Shown: positions 50,285 to 58,797, counted from the stretch's first letter. The stretch: 64,000 bases of DNA from Streptomyces rugosispiralis (GCF_024505145.1 NZ_JANIAA010000043.1:20794-84793); one strand, 5' to 3'. The notes: generated from the letters alone by a model not told the origin. Program-made: numbers and translations.

Positions 50285-51585
50285 AGTTCTCGCACCTGCT
50301 CGATCTCGTCCACGTGCCCGGAGGCATCCCCGCCTCCCGCCTGGCGTCCGACCTGGCCCTGGTCACCTCCGTGTCACTGGACCTCGCGGACACCCCGCTG
50401 TCCTCCGCCGACCCCGCGGACCTGGCAGCCGGCTACGCCTCGCACCGCCCCCGTCCGGTGACCGCCGTCGTGCTCACCTCGAACGAGGAGGAGCGCATCG
50501 CCGGCTGTCTGAACGCGCTCGCCGACGACGCCGATCACTGCCTGCTGGTCGATTCCGGGTCCGTCGACGGCACCGCCGAGCAGGCGCTGCGCGCCCGAGG
50601 CGACGCGCGGATCCTGTCCGCGCCCTGGGCCGACGACTTCTCCCGGCAGCGCAATCTCGCCTTCGGCGAGGTCACCGACGGCTGGCTGTGCCATGTGGAC
50701 GCCGACGAGATCCTCGTGCCGTCGCACGCGGGCCGGCTCCGCCGTGCGCTGTCGGTGCTCGACTACCTACTGCCCGACTCCGATTTCGTCGTCTCCCCCG
50801 TCATCGCCGACGTGGGCGGCCCGGTGTACAGCAATACCCAGCGGGTGCTACGGGCAGACGGCCCGTTCCGATTCCGGGGACGGGTCCACGAGCACCCGTA
50901 CGACCCCGACGGCCGCGCCCCGGCCCGGGTGCAGATCGACGCCCGTTTCGACCACTCCGGCTACCTGCCGGAAGTGGTCGACCAGAGGGGCAAGCGCGAG
51001 CGGTACGTCAGGCTGGACCGGCTGGCGCGGACCGAGGAGCCGGACAATCCGAAGTGGGTGTATTACGAGGTCCGAGACGGGCTCGACCACCGATCGGCGT
51101 CCGAGGAGGAGCTGCGCGCGGCGTTCACGCTGCTGGCCGCGCATGCGGGCGAGACCCTGCCCGCCGGTCCGCCCGGCTACCGGACCGAGCGGATCGTCGA
51201 CTCCTGGAGTCTGCTGTGCGAGTTGGCCCTCGGACTCGGCGAGGCCGACGCACTGCGGACGTACGCGGCCCTGCTCGGCGAGGCGGGACGGACCGTTGAG
51301 GCCACGTACTACCGCACACTGCTGGAGTCGAGCCGGCTCCTGGGCCGGCTCTCGGCCCTCGTCGACGAGATCGGGTCGGTGCAGGGCGCCGAGGAACCGG
51401 CCAATCGCCATCTCATGGCCCGTCTGTTCGAACTGCAGTCGACGCTGGCCCTCGCCAGCGGCCGCTACGAGACGATCCTGCCCGCGTACCGGAAGTCGGT
51501 CGAGCGTGGCGCCGGTCACAGTGTGACCGAGGACTTCGAGATGCTCGCCCGGGTGCTGACACAGCTGCCGGACCGGGCCGTCTGA
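50281..51585 (+). CDS. SunS-like peptide S-glycosyltransferase (GT2)
   Basis: 434 residues against 422 for SunS of sublancin, and colinear with it: MKFSHLLDLV start; AVVLTSNEEERIAGCLNAL; LLVDSGSVDGT; WADDFSRQRNLAF (SunS WKNDFSYARN); HVDADE with the DxD at 140-142; VVSPVIADVGGPVYSNTQRV; FRFRGRVHEHP; DHSGYLPE; EEPDNPKWVYYEVR; then a helical C-terminal repeat region that in SunS forms the dimerising TPR-like part. GT2 SunS enzymes attach a hexose from a UDP-sugar to a loop Cys of the unfolded precursor. Here the likely acceptor is Cys47. The sugar cannot be predicted; the GlcNAc PTS neighbourhood is suggestive only. Alternative: O-glycosylation of the adjacent Ser48. Confidence 0.9.
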   Translation: MKFSHLLDLVHVPGGIPASRLASDLALVTSVSLDLADTPLSSADPADLAAGYASHRPRPVTAVVLTSNEEERIAGCLNALADDADHCLLVDSGSVDGTAEQALRARGDARILSAPWADDFSRQRNLAFGEVTDGWLCHVDADEILVPSHAGRLRRALSVLDYLLPDSDFVVSPVIADVGGPVYSNTQRVLRADGPFRFRGRVHEHPYDPDGRAPARVQIDARFDHSGYLPEVVDQRGKRERYVRLDRLARTEEPDNPKWVYYEVRDGLDHRSASEEELRAAFTLLAAHAGETLPAGPPGYRTERIVDSWSLLCELALGLGEADALRTYAALLGEAGRTVEATYYRTLLESSRLLGRLSALVDEIGSVQGAEEPANRHLMARLFELQSTLALASGRYETILPAYRKSVERGAGHSVTEDFEMLARVLTQLPDRAV

Positions 51586-51597
51586 CCCGGCGCGCTG

Positions 51598-51658
51598 CCC
51601 GCCCCGCCGCAGCTCCCTGGACGGTCCGGTTCCGGGAGCCGCAGCAGGGCGGGGCGGG
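51598..51658. terminator. bidirectional terminator
   Basis: cccgccccgcc and ggcggggcggg pair over an interrupted inner stem, between the convergent glycosyltransferase and MBL-hydrolase genes. Confidence 0.65.
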
Positions 51659-51660
51659 TC

Positions 51661-52413
51661 TCAGACCTCGTAGACCGCGCCCGCCTTGGCCAGCTCCACC
51701 GGGCCGCCGAAGACCGCCTGGGCGTCGCGCTGGTTGATCTGGGGGTCCGTCCACGGCGGCACATGGGTGAGCACCAGGGCCCCGACCCCCGCCCGCAGCG
51801 CGTGCTCGCCCGCCTGGCGGCCGTTGAGGTGCAGCCCCGGGATGTCCTCCTTGCCGTGCGTGAAGGCCGCCTCGCACAGGAAGAGGTCGCCGCCCCGGGC
51901 CAGGTCCACCAGGGCCTCACAGGGGCCCGTGTCGCCCGAGTAGACCAGCGAGCGGCCGCCGTACTCGATCCGGAAGCCGTACGCCTCCACCGGGTGGCAG
52001 ACGCGCTCGGCGCGGATGGTGAAGGGCCCGATCTCGAAGCTCCCGGGCGTGAGCGTGTGGAAGTCGAAGACCTCGCGCATCGACTTCTCGTCGGGCACGT
52101 CGTCGTACGCCTGGACCAGCCGCCGCTCGGTGTCCTCGGGGCCGTAGACGGGGATCGCCTCGGCGCGCCCACCGTCGTGCCGGTAGTAGCGCGCGACGAA
52201 GTATCCGCACATGTCGATGAAGTGATCGGGGTGGAGATGCGACAGCAGTACGGCGTCGAGGTCGTAAAGACCGCAGTGGCGCTGCAGCTCGCCAAGGGCG
52301 CCATTGCCCATGTCGAGGAGCAGCCGGAAGCCGTCGGCCTCGAGGAGGTAGCTCGAGCAGGCCGATTCCGCGGACGGGAACGACCCTGAGCATCCGACGA
52401 CGGTGAGCTTCAT
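51661..52413 (-). CDS. MBL-fold metallo-hydrolase
   Basis: 250 residues. The metal-binding motif is LLSHLHPDHFIDMCGYF (HxHxDH); other ligands are in ERVCHPVEAYG, VYSGDTGPCEALV (Asp) and LVLTHVPPWTD (His). MKLTVVGCSGSFPSAESACS is the usual opening of the RNase Z/ElaC-like and phosphodiesterase subgroup. AAGGAGG lies upstream of the ATG at 52413. It is the last gene of the cysO-cysM operon, an arrangement conserved in Streptomyces and mycobacteria; its role there is unknown. Confidence 0.92.
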   Translation of the reverse strand: MKLTVVGCSGSFPSAESACSSYLLEADGFRLLLDMGNGALGELQRHCGLYDLDAVLLSHLHPDHFIDMCGYFVARYYRHDGGRAEAIPVYGPEDTERRLVQAYDDVPDEKSMREVFDFHTLTPGSFEIGPFTIRAERVCHPVEAYGFRIEYGGRSLVYSGDTGPCEALVDLARGGDLFLCEAAFTHGKEDIPGLHLNGRQAGEHALRAGVGALVLTHVPPWTDPQINQRDAQAVFGGPVELAKAGAVYEV

Positions 52414-52599
52414 GAAGCAGGAACCTCCTTGAGGGGTCCCCATGCCGAGGGCCATGGGCGGGTGCGGGGGGTCATGCGGTGCCCACGAGCGTAAGGCGCA
52501 AAAGCCCAGGCAGCTCCTCCACGGGCCCGCGTTGTGGGCGGAATCACCAGGACGGAGCCGGGTGTCGCCCGGCCCGTGCCCCCACCGGCCGATCGGCCC

Positions 52600-53550
52600 C
52601 TACGCCCAGAGCTGGCCGTGCAGCGTCTCGATCGCCTCCTCGGTGGTGGCCGCCGTGTAGACGCCGGTGGAGAGGTACTTCCAGCCGCCGTCGGCGACGA
52701 TGAAGACCACATCGGCGCTCCGCCCGGCCGTGACCGCCTTACGGGCGACACCGAGGGCGGCGTGCAGCGCGGCCCCGGTCGAGACGCCCGCGAAGATGCC
52801 CTCCTGGGCGAGGAGTTCCCGGGTGCGGGACACCGCGTCCTCGGAGCCGACGGAGAAGCGGGTGGTCAGGACGGACTCGTCGTACAGCTCGGGGACGAAG
52901 CCCTCGTCGAGGTTGCGGAGTCCGTAGACGACGTCGTCGTAGCGCGGTTCGGCGGCGACGATCTGGACGTCCGGCTTGTTCTCGCGCAGGAAGCGGCCGA
53001 CACCCATCAGGGTGCCGGTGGTGCCCAGACCGGCGACGAAGTGGGTGATGGAGGGCAGGTCGGCCAGGATCTCGGGGCCGGTGGTGGCGTAGTGGGCGCC
53101 CGCGTTGTCCGGGTTTCCGTACTGGTAGAGCATCACCCAGTCCGGGTGCTGTTCCGCCAGTTCCTTGGCCACCCGGACGGCGGTGTTGGAGCCGCCGGCG
53201 GCGGGCGAGGAGATGATCTCCGCACCCCACATGGCGAGCAGCTGGCGCCGCTCCTCGCTGGTGTTCTCCGGCATCACGCAGACGATGCGGTAGCCCTTGA
53301 GCTTGGCCGCCATCGCGAGCGAGATCCCGGTGTTGCCGGAGGTGGGCTCGAGGATGGTGCAGCCGGGGGTCAACCGGCCGTCCTTCTCGGCCTGTTCGAC
53401 CATATGGAGCGCCGGGCGGTCCTTGACCGAGCCGGTGGGGTTGCGGTCCTCCAGCTTGGCCCAGATCCGTACGTCGGACGAGGGCGAGAGCCGCGGCAGC
53501 CCGACGAGCGGCGTATTGCCGACCGCGGCCAGGGGGCTGTCGTACCGCAT
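52600..53550 (-). CDS. cysM: CysO-dependent cysteine synthase CysM
   Basis: 316 residues. PLP-binding KxxGSVKDRPALHMV (Lys in SVKDR), substrate loop EPTSGNTGISLAMA, phosphate loop GLGTTGTLMGVGRF, C-terminal GVSTGAALHAAL. The neighbourhood with cysO and mec identifies it as the O-phosphoserine-dependent enzyme that uses thiocarboxylated CysO, not sulfide. Its ATG overlaps the cysO stop (ATGA). Confidence 0.95.
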   Translation of the reverse strand: MRYDSPLAAVGNTPLVGLPRLSPSSDVRIWAKLEDRNPTGSVKDRPALHMVEQAEKDGRLTPGCTILEPTSGNTGISLAMAAKLKGYRIVCVMPENTSEERRQLLAMWGAEIISSPAAGGSNTAVRVAKELAEQHPDWVMLYQYGNPDNAGAHYATTGPEILADLPSITHFVAGLGTTGTLMGVGRFLRENKPDVQIVAAEPRYDDVVYGLRNLDEGFVPELYDESVLTTRFSVGSEDAVSRTRELLAQEGIFAGVSTGAALHAALGVARKAVTAGRSADVVFIVADGGWKYLSTGVYTAATTEEAIETLHGQLWA

Positions 53551-53936
53551 CAGAGCATTCCCACCCGTCGCCCGGCCACCACCCCAGCGGGACGGGGCTC
53601 CGCCCCGGCGGCCCCATCCCGTCGCCCGGCCACCACCCCAGCGGGACGGGGCTCCGCCCCGAGAGCCCCACCCGCGACGGCCGGGAGGATCGTCACGTTG
53701 TCGCCGTCCGAGACCTTGGTGGAGATGCCGTCGAGGAAGCGGACGTCCTCGTCGTTCAGATAGACGTTGACGAAGCGGCGCAGCTCACCGCCGTCGACCA
53801 GGCGCTCCTGGATCCCGGAGTGCCGGCTCTCCAGGTCGGCGAAGAGGTCGGCGAGCGTGGCCCCGCTGCCCTCGACCGCCTTCTGGCCGTCGGTGTAGGT
53901 GCGGAGGATGGTCGGGATGCGGACCTCGATGGCCAT
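53550..53936 (-). CDS. cysO: MoaD/ThiS-like sulfur carrier CysO with C-terminal extension
   Basis: 128 residues. A beta-grasp ubiquitin-like fold, AIEVRIPTILRTYTDGQKAV, RRFVNVYLNDEDVRFLDG, ends where CysO proteins normally stop: VTILPAVAGG (Gly89-Gly90). Here another 38 residues follow, two copies of GAEPRPAGVVAGRR from a 54-bp-period DNA repeat. A free Gly-Gly end must carry the thiocarboxylate, so the extension must be removed or bypassed. The upstream JAMM protease Mec is the candidate. The stop coincides with the cysM start. A downstream repeat seems to have erased the original stop codon. Confidence 0.9.
   Translation of the reverse strand: MAIEVRIPTILRTYTDGQKAVEGSGATLADLFADLESRHSGIQERLVDGGELRRFVNVYLNDEDVRFLDGISTKVSDGDNVTILPAVAGGALGAEPRPAGVVAGRRDGAAGAEPRPAGVVAGRRVGML
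53564..53661. repeat. 54-bp-period direct repeat in the 3' end of cysO
   Basis: Two identical 44-bp copies (53564-53607 and 53618-53661) beginning cccgtcgcccggcc and ending ggggctccgccccg. They belong to the same palindromic repeat type found between genes elsewhere in the window. Confidence 0.93.
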
Positions 53937-54030
53937 TCTTAAGCTCCTGTCGGAGGGCGGGGTGGACTCCCGGACCGGGAGCGGCCGGGAGGGCGTCGTC
54001 GAAGGGCGTCGGGGCGTCTCGGGCGCGCGT

Positions 54031-54147
54031 TCAGGCGGCCACGGCGCGGCGCGGACACATCGCGCTGGCGAGCCGGCACAGGTCGACGTGGAGCCGCGCC
54101 ACGAGCAGCATGCCCGGCGTCTTCTCGCTCACGTCATCGAAAACCAT
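54031..54147 (-). CDS. cysteine-type leader peptide
   Basis: 38 residues: MVFDDVSEKTPGMLLVARLH then VDLCRLASAMCPRR. The R(L/R)HVDLCRLASAxCP signature marks the small leader peptides that precede sulfur and cysteine genes in actinobacteria. Two Cys codons near the end would sense Cys-tRNA during translation and adjust expression of the cysO-cysM operon 94 bp downstream. Too short for most gene finders but recognisable by motif. Confidence 0.75.
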   Translation of the reverse strand: MVFDDVSEKTPGMLLVARLHVDLCRLASAMCPRRAVAA

Positions 54148-54238
54148 GGACTCATCGTATCGATTCCCGAACCGGGCTCCGGTAGGCAATCCCGCGATAC
54201 GGACGGGTAGTGACCGCGATGCGAGACCACTCGGCGAT

Positions 54239-54664
54239 TCAGCCACCCGGGACGATCTCCACCTCTTCCTCGGTGACCTCACCGTCCACGATCCGGAAGG
54301 ACCGGAACTGGAAGGGTCCCTCGTCATTGCCGCATTCGGCCGTGGAGACCAGGACGTAGTGGGCACCGGGCTCATTGGCGTAGGAGATGTCGGTGCGGGA
54401 GGGGTACGCCTCGGTGGCGGTGTGCGAGTGGTAGATGACCACCGGCTCCTCGTCCCGGTCGTCCATCTCGCGGTAGAGCTTGAGCAGGTCACCCGAGTCG
54501 AACTCGTAGAAGGTGGGGGAACGGGCCGCGTTCAGCATCGGGATGAACCGCTCGGGGCGGCCGCTTCCGGCCGGGCCCGCGATCACACCGCATGCCTCGT
54601 CCGGGTGGTCGGCGCGGGCGTGCGCGACGATCTTGTCGTGGAGCGCCTGGGTGATGGTCAGCAT
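54239..54664 (-). CDS. mec: JAMM/Mov34 metalloprotease Mec (CysO-cysteine peptidase)
   Basis: 141 residues. The JAMM motif is VVIYHSHTATEAYPSRTD (HxHx7Sx2D) with the upstream Glu in HPDEACGVIAG. Mec proteins release cysteine from CysO-Cys adducts and can trim C-terminal residues from CysO. The ATG at 54664 (MLTITQALHDKI) is taken; no strong ribosome site is present. It heads the operon mec, leader peptide, cysO, cysM, MBL hydrolase. Confidence 0.93.
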   Translation of the reverse strand: MLTITQALHDKIVAHARADHPDEACGVIAGPAGSGRPERFIPMLNAARSPTFYEFDSGDLLKLYREMDDRDEEPVVIYHSHTATEAYPSRTDISYANEPGAHYVLVSTAECGNDEGPFQFRSFRIVDGEVTEEEVEIVPGG

Positions 54665-54765
54665 GACCACACAATAGGAAAGAAAAAAGGGGTGGCGCGC
54701 GGGGGGCACCTCCCGGACGGAGTCTGGGGGAGCCTCCGTCGAGGGTGGTGGTGGGAGACGGGCGG

Positions 54766-54795
54766 GCGGGCTCCGGACACTGGTCCGGAGCCCGC
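54766..54795 (-). terminator. terminator of the amino-acid permease gene
   Basis: A perfect 13-bp stem gcgggctccggac with loop actg, 35 bp past the permease stop. Confidence 0.85.
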
Positions 54796-54829
54796 CTGCT
54801 GAGATGTCACGCCCGAAAGGCGATACGGA

Positions 54830-56245
54830 TTACTTGCGCGCGTACTCCGGCTCCGCCGCGTCGCTCTGGTCGAGCGGCTGAGCCCCGCCGCGGGCCTTGA
54901 GGACGTACCAGCCGATCACCAGGCAGACGGCCCACCCGGCGCCGACGTACAGGGAGACCCGGGCGTCCTTGTCGTAGGCGACCAGGCAGGTCACGAACAG
55001 CAGGAAGACCACCGCCACCCAGCTGAAGACCGAGCCGCCGGGAGCCGGGAAGGACGAGGCGGGCAGCCGGCCCGCGCGGAACGCGGCGCGGTACCGGATG
55101 TGGGCGAACAGGATCATCAGCCAGGTCCAGATGCCGCAGGCCGTGGACACCGAGGTGACGTAGGTGAACGCCTTCTCGGGGACGACGTAGTTGAGGAGCA
55201 CGCCGATGGCCATGAAGAGGACGGAGAAGGTGATGCCGATGGCCGGGGACTTGCGGAGGTTGAGCCGGGCGAAGATCCTCGGCCCCTCACCGCTGGTCGC
55301 CAGGTCGCGCAGCATCCGGCCGGTGGAGTACATGCCGGAGTTACAGGAGGACAGGGCCGCGGTCAGGACCACGAAGTTGACGATACCGGCGGCGAGGGGG
55401 ATGCCGATCTTGGAGAAGCCGTGCACGAAGGGGCTCTCGCCGGCCGAGAACTCGGTCCACTTGACGACGGCGAGCAGCACCGTCAGGGCGCCGACGTAGA
55501 AGATGATGATGCGCCACGGCAGCGTGTTGATCGCCTTGGGCAGGGTCTTCTCCGGGTCCTCGGACTCGCTCGCGGTGACGCCGACGAGCTCGACGGCGAT
55601 GTAGGCGAACATCACGCCCTGGAGGGTCATCAGGCTGTCGCCGATGCCGTTGGGGAAGAACCCGCCATGGGACCAGAGGTTCGAGGCGGCGGCGGTGTCA
55701 CCGGCGTCGGAGAAACCGAGGGTGAGCACGCCGAGGCCGATCACGATCATGCCGATGATCGCGGTGACCTTGACCATCGAGAACCAGAACTCGACCTCAC
55801 CGAAGACCTTGACCGAGATCAGGTTCACCCCGAAGAGCACCACCAGGAAGACCAGGGCGCTGACCCACTGCGGGATCGAGGGGAACCAGAAGTTGATGTA
55901 GATGGCGGCGGCCGTGAGCTCGGCCATGCCGGTCACCACCCACAGCAGCCAGTAGGTCCAGCCGGTCACATAGCCGAAGAACGGGCCCAGGAACTCCCGG
56001 ATGTATTCCGCGAAGGAGCCCGTGGACCGCCGGTAGAGGAGCAGCTCACCGAGCGCTCTCATGATGAAGAAGACGATCACGCCCGCGAGGGCGTACATCA
56101 GGATGATGCTCGGGCCGGCCTTGGCGATGTTCGCCCCGGCACCCATGAACAGGCCGACGCCGATGGCGCCGCCGATAGCGATCATCTGGACCTGGCGACT
56201 GCCAAGGCCGCGCTCATAGCCCTCTTCAGGAGCCGCTGAGGTCAT
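54830..56245 (-). CDS. amino acid permease (APC superfamily)
   Basis: 471 residues with 12 helices. The opening RGLGSRQVQMIAIGGAIGVG and LFMGAGANIAKAGPSIILMY carries the APC binding motif; then GELLLYRRSTGSFAEYIREF and AYIAVELVGVTASESEDPEK. This is the AAT family (proline, histidine, gamma-aminobutyrate or aromatic permeases, CycA/ProY-like). The ATG at 56245 follows AGAAAGGCG. Single gene between its own promoter and a terminator; substrate not resolved. Confidence 0.93.
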   Translation of the reverse strand: MTSAAPEEGYERGLGSRQVQMIAIGGAIGVGLFMGAGANIAKAGPSIILMYALAGVIVFFIMRALGELLLYRRSTGSFAEYIREFLGPFFGYVTGWTYWLLWVVTGMAELTAAAIYINFWFPSIPQWVSALVFLVVLFGVNLISVKVFGEVEFWFSMVKVTAIIGMIVIGLGVLTLGFSDAGDTAAASNLWSHGGFFPNGIGDSLMTLQGVMFAYIAVELVGVTASESEDPEKTLPKAINTLPWRIIIFYVGALTVLLAVVKWTEFSAGESPFVHGFSKIGIPLAAGIVNFVVLTAALSSCNSGMYSTGRMLRDLATSGEGPRIFARLNLRKSPAIGITFSVLFMAIGVLLNYVVPEKAFTYVTSVSTACGIWTWLMILFAHIRYRAAFRAGRLPASSFPAPGGSVFSWVAVVFLLFVTCLVAYDKDARVSLYVGAGWAVCLVIGWYVLKARGGAQPLDQSDAAEPEYARK

Positions 56246-56456
56246 ATTGCTGCGCCTTTCTCCCTGTGGCGGCTGGCTGCGATCGTGAAGATTTACCACG
56301 ACCGTCAGACTGATCGACTGTGTCGCATGTGGTGCACACCACAGGGAGAAGCGGACAAAAGTTGCACTGCGCAACAAAGATAACGATCGCAGTGATGCGA
56401 TCGTTATCCGGAGTTGAGCATCCTCTAAACGAACACTCAGTAGTTGCCGGAAGAAA

Positions 56457-57068
56457 TCATTCCGGCATGAGCGTCTCGATCAGGGTCTCCTGGAGCCCGC
56501 CGAGCCAGAAGTACGCCATGACCATCGGCTTGCGCGGATCGGAGTCCGGCAGCCCCAGCAGCTCACCGCCGTCCTCCTCGTCGGTGACCTCCAGCCGGGT
56601 CCCGATGGCCAGCCGCAGGTCGTTGAGCGCGCCCAGCCAGCTCCGGGACCTGTCCGGCGCCAGCTCCAGCACCGCCGGGGCCCCGCCCGCGGAGCCGGGG
56701 TCCAGCGCGTCCAGGTCGCGCACCACCGCCAGGGCGTCGTCGCGCTTGCGCGCCCGCAGGTCGTTCTCGGTGAAGCGGCGGAACTCCGCGGACGCCTCCC
56801 GCGCCTCCTTCTCCTCCCGCGCCCCGAGCTCCCGGTCCGGCGGGGAGTAGGCGTCCGGGAAGAGCCGGGCGAGCGCCGGATCCTCCGGCGGCTTGCTGGG
56901 GCCGTCCGCGAAGAGCGCGGCCAGCGGGTCATCGCCCCCGGCGGGCTGGTCGCCCGGACCGATCAGCTCGGCGAGCTGCATGGCCAGGCTGCGCAGGATG
57001 GAGATCTCCACCTCGTCCAGGGCGATGGCGGCGCCCCCGCCCGGCAGCGACTCGAAACGTCCCGACAT
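56457..57068 (-). CDS. DUF2017 protein of the clpS operon
   Basis: 203 residues. Opening MSGRFESLPGGGAAIALDEV, then EISILRSLAMQLAELIG and a C-terminal block RSWLGALNDLRLAIGTRLEV, MVMAYFWLGGLQETLIETLM, the DUF2017 pattern. It is always found downstream of clpS in actinobacteria, here overlapping its stop (ATGA), and is thought to serve the ClpS/Clp proteolysis system; activity unknown. Confidence 0.92.
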   Translation of the reverse strand: MSGRFESLPGGGAAIALDEVEISILRSLAMQLAELIGPGDQPAGGDDPLAALFADGPSKPPEDPALARLFPDAYSPPDRELGAREEKEAREASAEFRRFTENDLRARKRDDALAVVRDLDALDPGSAGGAPAVLELAPDRSRSWLGALNDLRLAIGTRLEVTDEEDGGELLGLPDSDPRKPMVMAYFWLGGLQETLIETLMPE

Positions 57069-57379
57069 CAGCGCTCCTGCTGGAGGGTCGCCCACAGGCC
57101 GTAGCCGTGCATCGCCTGCACGTCGCGCTCCATCTCCTCGCGGGTGCCGCTCGAGACGATCGCGCGGCCTTTGTGGTGGACGTCGAGCATCAGACGGTTG
57201 GCCTTGTCCTTGGAGTAGCCGAAGTAGCTCTGGAAGACGTAGGTCACATAGCTCATGAGATTGACGGGGTCGTTATGGACCACCGTCACCCAGGGAACGT
57301 CGGGTTCCGGCACCGACGAGGGTGCTTCACGGGATTCAGGACGTTCGATCTCCACGGGCGCGACACTCACACGTCCCAT
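57068..57379 (-). CDS. clpS: ClpS, N-end rule adaptor
   Basis: 103 residues. Core WVTVVHNDPVNLMSYVTYVF, SYFGYSKDKANRLMLDVHHK, GRAIVSSGTREEMERDVQAM, HGYGLWATLQQE. NDPVN and HHKG are the hallmarks for N-degron binding and ClpC/ClpA docking. The N-terminal 30 residues are flexible. ATG 57379 (MGRVSVAPVEIE) taken; the GTG at MGR-V is an alternative. Divergent from pncB. Confidence 0.96.
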   Translation of the reverse strand: MGRVSVAPVEIERPESREAPSSVPEPDVPWVTVVHNDPVNLMSYVTYVFQSYFGYSKDKANRLMLDVHHKGRAIVSSGTREEMERDVQAMHGYGLWATLQQER

Positions 57380-57462
57380 GCTGCCACCCGGCACGGGCCG
57401 TCGCCTAAACCGGCACCCAGATCTCGTCACTCTGACGAGTAGCGGAGGTAGCATCGTCAACC

Positions 57463-58797
57463 ATGGACACTGCGGACTTGGGACTGCCGGTGGACGTGCC
57501 GTCGACCGCACTCTTCACCGACCGGTACGAACTCACCATGCTTCAGGCCGCGCTGCGGGCGGGCACCGCCGACCGCCGCTCGGTCTTCGAGGTCTTCACC
57601 AGGCGCCTCCCCGAGGGCCGGCGCTACGGCGTCGTGGCGGGCACCGGGCGGGTGCTGGACGCCGTCGAGAACTTCCGCTTCGACACCGGCGTACTGGACT
57701 TCCTCGCCCAGCAGCGGATCGTGGACGAGCCCACGCTCGGCTGGCTCGCCGACTACCGCTTCCGCGGCGACATCTGGGGCTACCCCGAGGGCGAGGTCTA
57801 CTTCCCCGGCTCGCCGATCATCCGGGTGGAGGGCACCTTCGCCGAGGCGGTGCTGCTGGAGACGGTCATCCTCTCCATCCTCAACCACGACTCCGCGGTG
57901 GCCGCCGCCGCGTCCCGGATGTCCACCGCCGCCGGCGACCGGCCGCTCATCGAGATGGGCGCCCGCCGCACCCATGAGCTGGCCGCCGTGGCCGCCGCCC
58001 GCGCCGCCTACGTCGGCGGCTTCACCACCACCTCCGACCTCGCGGCCGGATTCCGCTACAACATCCCCACCGTGGGCACCAGCGCCCACGCCTTCACCCT
58101 GCTGCACGACAGCGAGCGGGACGCCTTCACGGCGCAGGTCCAGGCGCATGGCAGCGACACCACCCTGCTCGTGGACACCTATGACGTCGCCACGGCGGTG
58201 CGCACCGCCGTGGAGGTGGCCGGCAAGGACCTGGGCGCCGTAAGGATCGACTCCGGCGATCTGCTGCTGCTCGCCCACCGGGTGCGCCAGCAGCTGGACG
58301 AGCTGGGCGCCAAGAACACCAAGATCGTGGTGACCAGCGACCTCGACGAGTACGCGATCGCCTCGCTGGCCGCGGCCCCCGTGGACGCGTACGGGGTCGG
58401 CACCCAGCTGGTCACCGGCAGCGGCCACCCGACCTGCTCGATGGTCTACAAGCTGGTGGCGCGGGCCGGTTCGGACGACGCGGACGCGCCGCTGCTGCCG
58501 GTGGCCAAGAAGTCCATGGGCGCCAAGGCCTCGGTGGGCGGCCGCAAATGGGCCGCGCGGCGGATGGACGAGCACGGGGTGGCCGAGGCCGAGGTGATCG
58601 GCACCGGTGAGATCCCCGAGCCGCTGGCGGCCCATCAACTGCTGGTCGAGCTGGTGCGCGGGGGCGAGATCGTGGCCCGCGAGCCGCTGGACGCGGCGCG
58701 GGACCGGCATATCGCGGCCCGTGCCGGGCTGCCGCTGTCGGCGACCCAGCTCTCGCGCGGGGAGCCGGTCCTGCCCACCGAGTACGCGCGGGCCTGA
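57463..58797 (+). CDS. pncB: nicotinate phosphoribosyltransferase
   Basis: 444 residues. TALFTDRYELTMLQAALRAG, FEVFTRRLPEGRRYGVVAGT, IEMGARRTHE, GGFTTTSDLAAGFRYNIPTV, GTSAHAFTLLHDSERDAF (His phosphorylation site region), VDTYDVATAVRTAVEVAG and VRIDSGDLLLLAHRVRQQLD. It forms nicotinate mononucleotide for NAD salvage. The nicotinamidase gene follows 77 bp later, so both salvage steps are together. Confidence 0.97.
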   Translation: MDTADLGLPVDVPSTALFTDRYELTMLQAALRAGTADRRSVFEVFTRRLPEGRRYGVVAGTGRVLDAVENFRFDTGVLDFLAQQRIVDEPTLGWLADYRFRGDIWGYPEGEVYFPGSPIIRVEGTFAEAVLLETVILSILNHDSAVAAAASRMSTAAGDRPLIEMGARRTHELAAVAAARAAYVGGFTTTSDLAAGFRYNIPTVGTSAHAFTLLHDSERDAFTAQVQAHGSDTTLLVDTYDVATAVRTAVEVAGKDLGAVRIDSGDLLLLAHRVRQQLDELGAKNTKIVVTSDLDEYAIASLAAAPVDAYGVGTQLVTGSGHPTCSMVYKLVARAGSDDADAPLLPVAKKSMGAKASVGGRKWAARRMDEHGVAEAEVIGTGEIPEPLAAHQLLVELVRGGEIVAREPLDAARDRHIAARAGLPLSATQLSRGEPVLPTEYARA

